64,000 nucleotides of DNA from Adiantum capillus-veneris (GCA_014529385.2 CM043944.1:168711740-168775739); one strand, 5' to 3'. Numbered from the stretch's first letter, positions 45,239 through 57,213 are shown. A program made the numbers and translations. The notes: generated by a model not told the origin, from the letters alone.

Positions 45239-47938
45239 CTAACGCAGTAGTCTTCTTTTCTCCATTCTTTCCTTCGCCTCAGCTTGCGCTTCCTCCACAA
45301 TCTTTTTCTTTTTCTGGACACGCAGCTTTTCTTGATGTATTTTGAGAAGCATGTCTTGGGTTAGCGGAAAAAGATACTTTTTCACTCTGCATCCACTAAT
45401 CCAATTGGGCATTTCTTCTCTGTCTAATGTAGCAAGCTTGACGGATCCACTTGGTGATAGATCTTTAATCACCAGAGGTCCCATCCCTCGCTTTTTAAGC
45501 TTCTTAGCATACTGTTTCAGAGTGTAAACTAGGACATAGTCCCCAACCTTAAACTCTTTAGTCCACACATGCTTATCAAAAAATTCCTTTTGTCGCCTTT
45601 TTTGAGCGTAGATAGAAGCTACTGCTTTTAGGCGAAGCTCATCTAGCTTTTCCAGGTCATCTATTCTATCAGAAAGCTCGTGCCCTGTCCACTCTAGATC
45701 CTTAGCCACCCTTAAGGTTGAAATCAAGAATTCTATTGGTAAGATAGCATTTAGCCTAAAAACCATGTTATATAGGGTCGTTCCTATTGATGTTTTATAT
45801 GCTACCCTATATGCCCATAATGTTGAATGCAACTTCTGGTCCCAGTCAGTTCTCGACTCAGATACAATCTTTGTAAGGACCGTGCATATGGTTTTGTTTG
45901 TTGCTTCAGCTTGTCCGTTTGGTTGTGGATGATACGGGGCTGATTTCCTATGGATTACCATGAATTCATCTAGAAGGATCTCTATCACTTCATTTATAAA
46001 ATGTGTGCCTCGATCACTCACAATTTCTATTGGCAATCCATATCGTACAAAGACGTATTCATATAGAAATTGTGTCGTGGTCCCGGCATCTACTTTTTGA
46101 GTTGCCTTTGCTTCGATCCACTTTGTTAGATAGTCTGTAGCCACAACGATGTATTGTGCATGAGTCTTATATGCAGGAGGTGAAATGGGTCCGACATAAT
46201 CAATCCCCCATTTTGCAAAAGCTCTTGCCCCCATCATTGGTATAAGCGGCATATCATCTATTTTAAGTGGTACTTTGGTCCGCTGACAGTCATCACACTG
46301 TTTAACGTATTCCTCAGCGTCCATATGTAATGTTGGCCACCATATTCCTGTGGCTAAGACAAGTTTTGTTGTCTTATCACCTGAGAAATGGCCTCCACCT
46401 ACTCCTCCATGAGCTTTCTCCAGGATTATCATATACTCAGACTCTGATGCGCAAATCCTAAGTTGGTTGTCTTTACCTCTCTTATAGAGTTGATCTCCTA
46501 TTAAAGCGTAATCTCTAGCTTTTGTCTCTACAGATTTCTGACGAGCTTTTGACGTTCCTTCTGGGAAAGTTCTATTTGTGAGATATTCAACAATATACTC
46601 ACTCCATTTTGGAGCTATCATTATCTGATATAATGTCGAATACTCTGCTGGCGGTTTTGATGAACATACAATACATACAGTGACATATTCATGTACGCTT
46701 TCTTTCATTCCTGGCCAATAGACTCCCAATTGTAACAAATTCCTATATGTGTTCCTTCTTGAACAATGAAATGCACATTCCTGAACATGTGCTTCGCGCA
46801 GATATATATTATATTCCTCAGGATTGATGCATAGTCGTAAAACATGATCATTTCCCAATTGATACAACCTTCCTGCAACCAATTGAAGATTCTTGGATTG
46901 CTGAATAGCAATATGTTTCTGGTTGTATTCTCTTCTATCAAACTCTCCTCCATACGTTAATAAGCTAACGACATTTTGAGACCACTTCGGTATCATTTCT
47001 ATGTTGAACAAGTACGCGTCTGGCATGTCGTCATCTACTCCTATAGGGTCTTCTCCATTCGTCAATCGCGAAAGATGATCAGCTCTAAGATGTGTTTCTC
47101 CTTTCTTTACTACTACCGTGAAGTCGAATTCCAGTAAGATAATGAACCATCTCACTATTCTCCCGGTATTGCATGGTTTATTCACTAGGTAGAGCAAGGC
47201 TTGGTGATCCGTAAAAAACACAAACTTGTTGGCTAGAAGATAATGCCGAAATTTCTTCATAGCATATATCATTCCTAATCCTTCTCGCTCTGTTGTGGTG
47301 TAATTCTTCTCTGCATTGTTGAGCTGTCGACTAGCGTAACAGATAGGAAAATCCATGTTTCCTTCTTCTGGCTGAGCCAGAATGCATCCTATTGCATATG
47401 CCGAAGCATCTATATGCACATGGAATATCTTCTCCCAATCTGGTGATTTCAAGACTGGAGCAGTAATGAGTGCCTCTTTCAATTTCTTGAATGATTCCTC
47501 ACACTCCTCTGTCCATTCAAAGTTCACTATTAGCCTGTAAAGTGGTTGGCCTATTATAGCGTACATGTAAATGAATCGTCTATAATATCCGCAATGTCCC
47601 ATAAAGCTCTGTACTTGTTTCGCATTGGTTGGTCTAGGCATATCCACTATAACTTTTATCTTCTCTAAATCCGTGGATATTCCGTTTTGTGAGACAATAT
47701 GTCCCAGAATTCTGCCCTGTCGGACCATAAACACACATTTCTCAGGATTGAGACAAATGCGATATGTCCTACATTTCTCAAATACTTTTCTTAGGTGTTC
47801 TAGATGCTCATCTCTCAGAAGAGAATGTACACATAAGTCATCCATGTATATTTCTAGAAACAACCTTAAGTATTCTTTGAAAGCATGCGTCATCAGCCTC
47901 TGGAAGGTTGCGGGAGCATTGGTTAGACCAAAAGGCAT
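45239..47938 (-). pseudogene. Element B pol: RT C-terminus, RNase H, duplicated HHCC, integrase
   Basis: 899 residues; the frame is continuous upstream to 48010, where a single TAG interrupts RT. Residues from 47938: RT MPFGLTNAPATFQR and YMDD at 31-34; RNase H from HIDASAYAIG (Asp 177) to TDHQALLY and RADHLSRL; first zinc-binding module with His384, His391, Cys422, Cys425; second with His510, His517, Cys548, Cys551; integrase core with Asp580 (GIDYVG), Asp642 (SDRG) and Glu678 (GQAEATN); then a C-terminal domain (VGDYVLVY). There is no second RNase H, unlike elements A and D. The two zinc modules have the same spacing, H-x6-H-x30-C-x2-C. Apart from the upstream nonsense codon the frame is open. 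Confidence 0.9.
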
Positions 47939-48010
47939 AACCCGATAAGCATAAATTCCCCACTCCGTTGCAAAAGCTATTTTATGTTGATCTGCCGGTG
48001 CTATGGCTAG

Positions 48011-48940
48011 CTAGTTATATCCTAAAAAACCATCAAGAAAGGAGTATGCTGTTTTCCCTGATACACGCTCTAGAACATGATCAGTTATCGACAGGGGATA
48101 ATTGTCCCTGATTGTTGCAGCATTCACTTTCTTTAAGTTGACACACACTCGGAGTTTTCCATTCTTCTTGGGTACCACCACAATCGGAGATACCCAATCG
48201 GTGTGTTCAATCGCGTATATGAATTCAGCTTCCATTAGCTTATCTATCTCTTCTTTGATTCGCTTAGCAAACGTATCATTATATGTGTATGGTGTCTGTC
48301 TGCTAGGCTTTGCGTCTTGTTTTAGTGGGATTGTGTGTTGGCATATCGATGGGTCAACTCCCTTTAAGTCCTTATAAGACCATGCAAACACGTCCCTGTA
48401 CTCTCTGAGAAGACTCAAAAGTCTCTCTTCCTCGCCTGGAGACAAATCTGTGGCTATGTACACCGATCTAGGTGTCTCACCTGGAGATGCTAAATCAACT
48501 TTTTTTGCATCCTCCGGTCCATCATAAGATTCGTTCTCCTTTCTCTCTCGAATAGGTTGGGTTAATACCACCTTCCTATCCTCTATTGTGAATTTTCTGT
48601 AGTGAGAGGGAGCATCCATGTTTTCCTTGATTTTGGCGTTTTCGTCCTCTCCACTCTCAATTTCTGTCGTCCAAACTTCTTTCAGAGTTTTCTTGAGCTC
48701 TTTGTACTTGTTTCTACGTTCTAACTTGGACTCTGTGTGGTCTCTGTTGCGCTTGTTCTTTTCTGATTTTTTTGTTTCAGTTTTTGTTCCATTCCTTTGA
48801 ACCTGATTTCTTGAGCCTCTTTTGTCTTTTCGTAAGCTCTTTTGATCATTGACTCTCATTCTTCCAGAAATCTTGTCCTTAACACAATCTTCCGCCTTTA
48901 CTAGCATTAGGAATTGATTTTTTCCTCTTATTCTAGGCAT
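48011..48940 (-). pseudogene. Element B pol N-terminus: linker and first half of reverse transcriptase
   Basis: 309 residues from ATG 48940 (MPRIRGKNQF). A very basic, Lys/Arg-rich linker spans about residues 20-90. RT begins with LREYRDVFAWSYKDLKGVDP, then WVSPIVVVPKKNGKLRVCV and YSFLDGFLGYN, where TAG at 48011-48013 stops it. The frame continues beyond it into the ORF below. Pol here has its own ATG, 95 bases after the stop of the gag-protease frame and in another frame, so B may express pol as a separate ORF. Confidence 0.8.
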
Positions 48941-49035
48941 CGGATTGGTTTTAACCCCCTTTGTTTTTCTCTTTGCTCTATAGCGTTTCTGGCGTTGTTT
49001 AGTTTGGTTCGGAAAATCATAAAATCGGACATCCG

Positions 49036-49749
49036 TTATAGTTTCACCTCTTCTTCATCTTCCTTTTCCAGTGTATCGTTCTTTTCAGTTTCTTTTTCGA
49101 GTATAGTTCTCAACATGAAGTACGGAACCACGTCGTACCCGTCCTTGTTGCAAAATTTCGTTGTGGGACCATACGGAATTGCACAAACATCTAGGGTTGC
49201 TAGAATGTGTGTCCATTCTAATGGTTCAAGCGTGTCCTCTGGAAAGGGTTCTCCTATATAAGTTTCGTCTTCGATAGCCCTTTCTAAAACATATTCTTCT
49301 CGCCTCAGACTTCCACATTTTGAGGCTCCACACATCCATAACTCCTTGGGCTTACCTAACCAAGCTGGAAATTCGGATCCCGCCAAAGTAGCTGAATTAA
49401 ACTCCTCTACTGGTGTTCGGTTCACATCTTTGTAGCTATGGTCTTTCAGGTTCACACGTGTAGTGGTTTCCATATTTCTCAGGTATATGTGATCGCAGCC
49501 CCAATCCTGGACCATTTTCAACTGTCTCATGAATGGTCTTCCCAGTATGATATCATAGTTATTCTCCTTGCCAAAATCGACAATAGCAAAAGTATGTTCG
49601 TATTCAATGCCGCAAGAAGTCACTACGACTTTCTCTAATAACCCCATAGGTTTCTCCATGTGTCCATCTGCTAATTGGAGTTTCAACCTAGTCCTCCTTA
49701 TTGCTGGTTTCCCCCATTTTTTCCAGATTTCTTTTGTAGCAATGGCTAC
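49036..49749 (-). pseudogene. Element B protease, C-terminal part, cut off by element A
   Basis: Starts at the insertion site and reads SVAIATKEIWKKWG, RLKLQLADGHMEKPMGLLE, YDIILGRPFMRQLKMVQDWG, the second half of a retropepsin. It ends with an acidic tail (EKEDEEEVKL). The first half with the active site lies at 59764-59800, on the other side of the nested element. Taking out the 10,014-bp insertion and one 5-bp target copy leaves the two parts in the same frame. Confidence 0.85.
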
Positions 49750-51229
49750 TGATAGCGGGAAAAAGAGCAGTGCAATCGGGTGGCCTCTGTACTCGTGCAC
49801 ACTCCACAAACTACGCCTCATGCAAACAAGCAAAGAACAAAACAAAGGGGGCACCACCCTAAATTAAGAGGTTTAGGGACCTCACACATAGTGCACATAG
49901 GCAAGTGAGACTTCTGGCATTATGATGGCATCAAAACATATGGCAAAACACATAGAAACGAAGCTTAGGGACCTTATGTAGCATATATATACACAAGACA
50001 TCAGCTTAACAATACAACGGCATCTGATCATACATAACAAGGATATAGAGAAGCAAGCCAAGGATGGCATAATCCCTTGTCAAAAACAATCAACCCAACA
50101 AGTAGGTATGATCCTACTAGCAACACATCAATACCTTAGAGAATGATGGCGAGGATGGTGGCCATGGAGCATGAGAGAAGACTCCTTATTTAGGTTTTAG
50201 GGCTAGTAATGTAGCCTACTAGAGGGAGAGAGAGTAGAGCTCCATCCATAGCTCCTCGTTGTGAGCAATGTCGTCATAGCTTCGTTGCTTGGTGAAGTGG
50301 GTGAAGTGTTGGTTTTGAGTGAGAGAAGGCCTCCTTATATAGGTTTTTGAGAGGGTTTAGGATTAGGGATAAACATGCTTAAATATGCTGATTGGGGTTA
50401 CTTTTTGCTTAGGGTGGTCAACAGATTGAGGTCACCTGATATGTCACCATCAAGATATTCTCTAGAGTGATGTGAGAGGGGAGGGTAAATGCTGATTTTT
50501 CTGATTGTGACACATGGGGATAAGGCCTTGACCAGCATTTAAGAGCAGGTAAGGTGGTTGTTGAAACTGGAGGTTCTGCACATGTTAGGGGGGGACCTGC
50601 TGGGTCCTCCTGAATATCAAATTCTCAAAAAATCCTCAACCATGGCTTCTTTTGACATGTGTTCTTTAAAAAAATCAGCATGTCTCTTTTCAACTCAAAA
50701 GTCTTTATCCCTGTTGACTCACCTTTACCATAAGATTTTCCCCTTTTCTCCTCCTGTAATTGCATTGTTGATGCCCAATCACTGCTTCTAGTAACAGTGA
50801 ACTGTTACCTACCAAATACTTATGGTGCAGTAAAAAATATTTACCATGGGTAAAATAAGTTACTGTAGGTAAAAAGTCATTTGTATTTACCATGTAGGTA
50901 AAAAATATTTACTGTGGTAAATAATATTTACTGTCGGTAAAAAAGTGAAAACGGAGTATGCTGTGCTGTGAGTCCACACGAACATCCTCGTGTAAATTTC
51001 ACTAGAAATTCACACCTAGAATGGGCTATTCTGTAAGATATAGGTTATAGGCATGCATAAGACCTCATTCCCACGTATCTTCTGTCCATGGCACTTTTTA
51101 CTCTTTGGTGCTTGTGAAGTAGATTTTTCTTCTCTTTCGAGATCCCTTGGACTAGAGTATCCTCATCTCCCCAACAACTGACTGTGCCTTTATTGCATCT
51201 TCAGAAGGGGTCCTAAAAACCATGCATCA
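49750..51229 (-). repeat. 3' LTR of nested element A, 1480 bp
   Basis: Matches 58255-59763 throughout. Its 29-bp shorter length is explained by lack of a 12-bp duplication near 49915, one 19-bp minisatellite unit fewer near 50900, and two extra bases near 51063. TATA motif CCTATATAA at 50343-50335. Confidence 0.97.
50820..50945. repeat. AT-rich minisatellite in LTR A
   Basis: Several copies of a 19-20 bp unit of the type GTAAAAAATATTTACTGT, itself nearly palindromic (GTAAATAATATTTAC). The equivalent in the other LTR (59342-59480) has one more unit. Confidence 0.85.
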
Positions 51230-51247
51230 TATAGCCCTCCCCCTTAA
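51230..51247 (-). promoter_or_regulatory. Polypurine tract of nested element A
   Basis: Minus strand TTAAGGGGGAGGGCTATA, directly before the TGATG start of the 3' LTR. Confidence 0.85.
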
Positions 51248-51559
51248 GCTAGAGGTATTTGATGCCTCTAGCTGTAGGTTGTGCTACAATAGGGTTCTCT
51301 TGAATACTTACCCACCTGGTACCAATTGAATTTGCCATGTTACTGCTTTCTTAGCTGATGCACCTTGTTTAGTCCTTTCTGATGAATAATTGTATCCATC
51401 CATGACTAACAACTGGTCTCCTAGACCCTTGAAAGCCATACCCCATCCATTGTCAATATCCGCTTTCATTGGTAGCATTCTCTTTTTTCCTTTTTTTTTC
51501 TTTTTTTTTGTCTTCTCTTTTTTTTTTTTTTTGAAACGACTATATACATGATTGTTACC

Positions 51560-51817
51560 TTAGTTGGAGCTCGAATATGATGAGCTCTCCTCTGAACCAT
51601 CCTTAGCATTGATTTCACCAGCATATGGTTGTGAAAGACGACATTGGTAGGCCTTCAATCGCCAACCATTTACCGGGGTCTGATGTACCTTACCATCTAG
51701 GTCACCTAGTTGGTAACTACCATTTGAGAACCTCTGTATCACTACAAAAGGGCCTTCCCACTTAAGCAAGAACTTACCATCCTTCCTGCGATCAAAGCTA
51801 TTGTCGTATCTGAGCAC
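51560..51817 (-). pseudogene. Element A integrase C-terminal domain
   Basis: 85 residues with KFLLKWEGPFVVIQRFSNGS and LKAYQ, the SH3-like C-terminal region of Ty3 integrases. It belongs to the integrase ORF at 51972-52970 but is displaced by the 136-bp duplication and another disruption near 51870. A Ser-rich tail ends the protein. Poly-T tracts at 51495-51535 follow. Confidence 0.75.
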
Positions 51818-51862
51818 TAAAGAACCTTCCTTGATACCTTTCTTGACAAGGTTGCGATTGAA

Positions 51863-52134
51863 CTTCTTTCATTTCTTATCTGCCTGGGCTGCATAGTACT
51901 TCACTGCTGACTCTCGATATAGCCCTAACCTCTCCAAATCGATGATTCTTCCTTCCACCTGCTTCTCTTGACTATCCTCTTGATGTGCTTTTAGAACTCT
52001 TCTTTCGTTTCTTCTCTGCCTGGGCTGCATAGTACTTCACTGCTGACTCTCGATCTAGCCCTAACCTCTCCAAATTGATGATTCTTCCTTCCACCTGCTT
52101 CTCTTGACTATCCTCTTGATGTGCTTTTAGAACT
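51863..52134. repeat. 136-bp direct tandem duplication in element A integrase
   Basis: 51863-51998 and 51999-52134 differ at about four positions. 136 is not a multiple of three, so the event shifts the integrase frame. The frame at 51972 ends just inside it. Confidence 0.93.
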
Positions 52135-52970
52135 CGGAGGCTCGCTAGCTCCACTTCTATAGGCAATAGTGCCTCTTGCCCGTAAACCAAGTGAAAAGGT
52201 GTATACCCCAAGGATGTTTTAAAGGATGTTCTATAGGCCCAAAGTGCTGCATCTAGGTGTTTGTCCCATGCCTTAGGATGTAAATGCACTTGCTTAGTGA
52301 TGATTTTACATATAAGACCATTTACCTTTTCCACAAGACCATTGCACTGAGGGTAGTATGGTGTAGAGTGCCTGCGCTTGATTTTTAACTTGCTCATCAA
52401 TTGCCCGACTAAATCAGCTCGAAATCCCGGTCCCCTATCCGAGAGAATCTCCAAAGGTGTGCCAAAACGGCAACAAAGGCATTCAAAAATGAAATCACTC
52501 ACGTCCTTGGCTGTGATGCGCTTTGTGGGACGAGCTTCTGCCCATCTGGTCATGTACTCCACCCCCATAATGATGTATTCCTTCCCTGATTGAGTGCAAG
52601 GTAGTGGCCCTATTGCATCTATCCCCCATTTTTCAAATGGCCCATAGGTTTTGATTGGATGTTGATTTTCATGGGTAAGACGCCTTGGTCCAGCTTTTTG
52701 GCAAACCTCGCATGTGCGGCACCAATGTTGTACATCTCGATGGAGGCTTGGCCACGTGAACCCTACTTGTAAAATCTTTCTGCTAGTAATCTCTTGTGCA
52801 AAGTGGCCACCACACACACCTTCATGACAACTAAACAAAATATCCTTTATCTCTTGGGATGCAGGAACTCTCCTTAAGACAGCATCTTTCCCTCTACAAT
52901 ACAAGTCCTCATTCACTAAGCTATAGGTGGTAGCCTTTTTTGCCAACCACCTACGTTCACTTTTACTCAT
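51972..52970 (-). pseudogene. Element A integrase
   Basis: From SKSERRWLAKKATTYSLVNED: an HHCC zinc finger (HEGVCGGHF...CRTCEVC), then a core with GIDAIGPLP, ILSDRGPGF and GLVEKVNG giving D, D and E, then WAYRTSFKTSLGYTPF. All catalytic residues are present. The end is scrambled by the 136-bp duplication (KKRKKSSKSTSRG is out of frame). This is the region missing from element A-1 at 4.3 kb. Confidence 0.88.
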
Positions 52971-53135
52971 AGCAGAGGGTGCTTCACAATGCTCAAGAAA
53001 GTAAAGTAAATCATGCAGCTCCTCCTTTGCCTACTATGAGAGGATAGCACCTACTATGAGAGTTTGTAGTTCTTCATCTGCTAAGGCATCTGCTTCTCGA
53101 TTTTGATCTCTAGGTACAAAGTGCACTCGAACTTC

Positions 53136-53987
53136 TTAAAAACCCTTCAACAAGGCCTTTGCTTCCCTCATCTTAACAGACAATTTGTCATTTTTACAGG
53201 CCCATACACCAACCATTTGCTTAACAATCAACATGGAGTCACCAAAAACATTTAGCTTTGTGATGCCCTGAGAAAGACAACATTGCAACCCTAAAACAAG
53301 GGCATGGTACTCTGCCTCATTGTTAGAATGAACCTCTTTTAGATGAAACCCTTTTGCAAAGATCTTCTCCTTCTCTGGACCTAATATTACTATGCCTGCT
53401 GATGCCTTGTCTTTGGTCCTCTTGTAAGCCCCATCAAAATACAGACTGTGTGCTCCCAGTAGAACTTCAGGCTCCGGGATAGGCGGTACCTTACTACATG
53501 CCTCTTTCTTGGCCTTCTCATAACACCTTTGTGTGAGGACATCTGCCAAACAAGCACGGGTGGAATCCTCTACTTGTAGTGTGTAGTTAAATTCTTGAAG
53601 CTGCACCACCCACTTTGCTATTCTTTGAGACAATTCCATGTGTTGTAGGGCATATGGAAAAACCTCCTCAGTTGTGATCACCACAAATTGTCTCGGAAGT
53701 AAGTAAGCCCGAAACTTCTCCACTGCAAACTTAAGAGCTAGCACCAATTGCTCAGTTGCGCTGAAACCCTTTTCAGCAGCTATCTTCACTCTACTAGAGA
53801 AGTAGACTGGTCTCATGAGAGATGTCTTTGGGTCTTTTTGCATCAAGACAGCTCCTAGAGCTTCTGGACCTACACTAGGATTTACATAGAATAATTCACC
53901 CCATGTGGGTTGTAGGACGACAGGCAATGAGCTCAAAATGGTTTTAACTTCTTGAAAGCACCTTTCACCCTCCTCACTCCATGTCAA
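53136..53987 (-). pseudogene. Element A first and second RNase H domains
   Basis: The first part is the Ty3 RNase H/connection (FYVNPSVGPEALGAVLMQ) with Asn in place of the first Asp. The second is the extra RNase H (LYFDGAYKRTKDKASAG, NNEAEYHALVLG, VFGDSMLIVKQM) with plausible D-E-D. The pattern of a weakened first and an intact second domain is shared with A-1 and D, as known for the Tat clade. In-frame stops bound it at 54006 and 53136. Confidence 0.85.
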
Positions 53988-54005
53988 TGTAGTGTGTTTA
54001 GTGAG

Positions 54006-54533
54006 CTACTGCAAAGGATAGATTGCCTGAGAAAGGAGATGTATGAATCGTCCCATGTAGCGAACCTTTTGAATGAAGGAGACTAGTTGCTTCACGTTTG
54101 AAGGAGTAGGTAAAGCTAACAATGTCTTTACCTTTTCAGGGTCAGCCTCAATACCATCTTGAGACACAACATGGCCTAGTAGAGTGACCTTGCTCTCACC
54201 TATGTGGCACTTGTCTTTATTCAATTGCCCACTCAATTGGGCCAGACGGGTGAAACCTTCATCAACCTTGGATAGATGTACTTCCCTAGAGCTGTAAATG
54301 CAAAAATCATCAATGAAGACTCGTATGGACTTACCAAAGTAAGGTTGAAACACCAAGTTCATAAACCTCTGGAAAGTAGCTGGGGCATTAGTTAAACCAA
54401 AAGGCATAACTCTATAAGCAAAACATCCCCAAGGTGTTATGAAGGTAGTCTTTCTTTGGTCTTCATCTGCAATTCTGATTTGGAAGTAGCCTGAGTACCC
54501 ATCACACACTGTGTACCTTTCATGACCAGCCAC
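54006..54533 (-). pseudogene. Element A reverse transcriptase core
   Basis: Begins NEVAGHERYTVCDGYSGYFQ (first residues just upstream). RT motifs: FITPWGCFAYRVMPFGLTN, FIDDFCIYSS (catalytic pair near 54305), LLGHVVSQDGIEADPEK. It ends in PLQ then TAG where A-1 has QQ. Nearly identical in arrangement to A-1. Confidence 0.88.
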
Positions 54534-54602
54534 TTCATTTAGTATTTCATCTTGAAAGGGAAAAGGAAAATGGTCCCTTTTTGTGGCTGCGTTTAGAGGC
54601 TT

Positions 54603-55346
54603 TTAATCCACACATACCCTCCACTTCCCATTTTTCTTTGGTGCTACCACAACTGGAGACACCCACTCAGAATCTTCCACTGGGTAGATAAATCCTGCCT
54701 TGAGTAATCTTTTTACTTCTTTTAAGAGTGCATCTTGTTGCACTAGCCCTAATCTCCTTAGCCTTTGCACCACTGGTTTGGCACCTTTCTTTAATTGGAT
54801 ATGGTGTTGGGTTACCGTCACTCCTTTAATGTGCTCGTAATCAGTTATAAAGAGGCCAACATGCTTCTTTAGTACTTGCAAATAGGGTTCTCTCTCTTCT
54901 TCTAGTAGGTCCTTAGCTAGCATCTCCTCTAAGCCTGTGGCTTCTTCCTTGTTTAGAGAGTCTTGACCACCTTCTCCTTCTGGGTTTCGCAGTATTATAC
55001 CCATGACTTCCAAAGAGCTAGCATCCTCCTCAGATGACTCATCCTCAGATGAAGAGCAGCTGCTTGTGCTCCATTCATCCATAGAAGTCTCCATCTCTAG
55101 GTCTTGTTGTCTACCCTGCTTCATGTCATACACAATTTTTTGTTGCTTGCCACCTACCTTATGATTTGGTCGCAACTCAAGGGAACCTGTCTCCCAATCT
55201 TGCCTAGCTTTCATAGCCATAAGCCAAGGTCTTCCAAGGATTAGCGGATAGCCCTCCCCCTTAGTTGGGATCACATAAGCATCAATTGAGATTGCCACAC
55301 CAAAAGCTGAAACCTTCACTCCATTAACCTTTCCCACACAAGCCAC
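54603..55346 (-). pseudogene. Element A protease second lobe and RT N-terminus
   Basis: Reads VSAFGVAISIDAYVIP, then LILGRPWLMAMKARQDWETG (protease second motif), a Ser/Glu-rich spacer (SSCSSSEDESSEEDASS) and RT start (EDSEWVSPVVVAPKKNGKWR). A one-base deletion near 55350 separates it from the gag-protease frame. A TAA at 54603 replaces the Tyr codon of CVDYKPLN. Confidence 0.85.
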
Positions 55347-56878
55347 CCTACATTATTTGCCATCTTAGCTTGTAAGGAAGTTTGCTCGTTTACTTCCAAA
55401 CCCAACCTGTGCATTAATTTCTCTGTCATAACACAAATCTCGGCTCCACCATCTACGTACACATTGGAGACTTGCTGACTCTTAATCTCTGCATCAATGA
55501 CTGGCACGATATCCTTCATGCCTCTTGCACTAATAGACCCAACTGACTTTGCCTTAGCCCTCCTGGTGCTGACCATCTTAGACCAGGTTCTACGCATCTT
55601 TGGGGAAAGGTGGAGGAGTTGCTGCCATGAAATCTTTGGTCCTTGCTTACTCACATCTGCTACCAAGTCGTAAGGTATGGATCCTACCCCAAGTGGAAAT
55701 TCTTCTACTCCTATGTGCCTCCTTGACCTACTCTTCCTTTTCTTGTCTCCTATCACTTGGGAGGAACCCTCATTACCTTTATCCTGCTCTGAAGCTTCCA
55801 TTTCATCAGTTCTTTGTCTCCTAACTCTCTTTATTGGCATGGCAACAGCTTCCTCCATTTTTTCTTTCCCTTTATCCTTACCATTGTCAAGACTTATGAC
55901 AGAGACAGCCCTGTCCTCCCCTCCCGATGGTAGTGGAGGGATCTCTGTTGGTGCTTGTGGTGGTGGAGGAGGGGGTCTCAATATTTGGATTGGTGGAGCC
56001 ACGTGTGCATTTTGTCCATTTAGTGGCCTAGCTCGAGGAGGAGTGACTTGCTGGTGAGGAGGCCGTCTTTGATTACCATTTCCTTGATAGCGTCGTGGAT
56101 GGGGGCAATAATACATGACGTGACCTACCTCTCCACAGTTGTAGCAAATGTACTCACATGCTTGCCTTTGTCCTTCTTGTCTATTTCGTTCATTTCCTGG
56201 CTGGGGAGCCCTTACACCTTGAACCAGATTGATGGACAGGCTCTCTAGTTGATTGGTGATTTGTTGAAGTAATTCTTGTTGAGAGGACTCTTGGTCTGTT
56301 GCTCCTGTCCCTGCTACTACCCTTGCCGTAGGTTGAGCTAGCGGTGGAGGCTCCATTCCCCCTTGTAGTTGAGCTTGGAATTTTAACTTCCTATCCTTCT
56401 CCCTTGCATAAGTCATAGCTTTATCAAAGGTATCTGGGAATTTACCTTTTACCTTTTCTCGAAGGATGGGGTAAAGCCCTGCCAGGAAACAGTCCTTCTT
56501 TAGGCATTCTGGCGCCCTTTCTCCTTCACCTAGTGATGCACACCATTTCTCCCACAGGTTGGAAAACTTTCCTTCATAGCTTCTATAGTCATTGGGTGAT
56601 GTTTGGCGTAGCTCTAAGAGTTGTCTCCATATCTCCTCTGGAGGCTCATGGCGGGGAAATTCTTCGATGAAGGCCATCTTTAAGGACTCCCAGTCTCTTC
56701 TTTCTTCAGGTGCCAAAGTTTGATACCATAATTTTGCACCTTCCCTCAAGACCAAAGGAAAGGCCCTTAACTTAGTAGCTTCGTCATCCCTTCCCGATAC
56801 CAGAAAGGCCATTTCCAAATTATCCAAAAATTCTGGAGCAACCTCCCCAGGCTTACCATAAAAATTAGGGAAGGCCAT
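55316..56878 (-). pseudogene. Element A gag and first half of protease
   Basis: Start chosen at ATG 56878 (MAFPNFYGKPGEVAPEFLDN), six residues after an in-frame upstream start, because A-1 and D begin at the same motif. Gag core about 1-200 (LWYQTLAPEERRDWESLKMAF, CFLAGLYPILREKVKGKF), CCHC knuckle CYNCGEVGHVMYYC near 246, Pro-rich linker, protease active site YVDGGAEICVMT near 475 with D-G-G instead of D-S-G. The frame then runs off after MANNV because of the one-base deletion. Confidence 0.88.
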
Positions 56879-56969
56879 AAGTGAGAGAGTAAACAACTAC
56901 ACAAACAGCTCCAATTTATTTTAAAATAGAGTATGGTAATTACAATTTGGAGCTTTAGCACAACTTAGC

Positions 56970-57197
56970 TCAAAATAGGATGAAGATCGACACATCAAAG
57001 GAATGGTAATAGTCTAGTAAGGGTAGAATGACAGGATGAGGAGAGCGCAAGATTTCCCCAAGTCTCTCGTCTCCAAACAACAGGGCTATTCTTTGCTGAT
57101 AAAAGATTTTTCTATCAATACAAATATTCACACGGATATGACGCACAAAATGGAAAGGAAACATGCGGGGATCATCATTCTCATTATTCGCATCCAT
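56970..57197 (-). CDS. Element A small ORF2, conserved pre-gag protein
   Basis: 75 residues from ATG 57197 (MDANNENDDPRMF); its stop is 91 bases before gag. Homologous to 9043-9261 and 39-251. Conserved points: RVNICIDRKIFYQQRIALLFG, RLGEIL, PVILPLLDYYHSFDVSIFIL is the C-terminal block. No signal peptide or known domain. It starts 16 bases after the stop of ORF1. Because all three elements keep its length and end, it is the best-supported of the pre-gag ORFs. Confidence 0.65.
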   Translation of the reverse strand: MDANNENDDPRMFPFHFVRHIRVNICIDRKIFYQQRIALLFGDERLGEILRSPHPVILPLLDYYHSFDVSIFILF

Positions 57198-57213
57198 ACT
57201 TACACACAAGAGC

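Noticed and set aside
50558-50791. Near-identical 77-residue ORFs at 50558-50791 and 59074-59307
   Set aside because: Both lie antisense within the two LTRs of element A; the duplication is the LTR itself and the frame has no recognisable domain.
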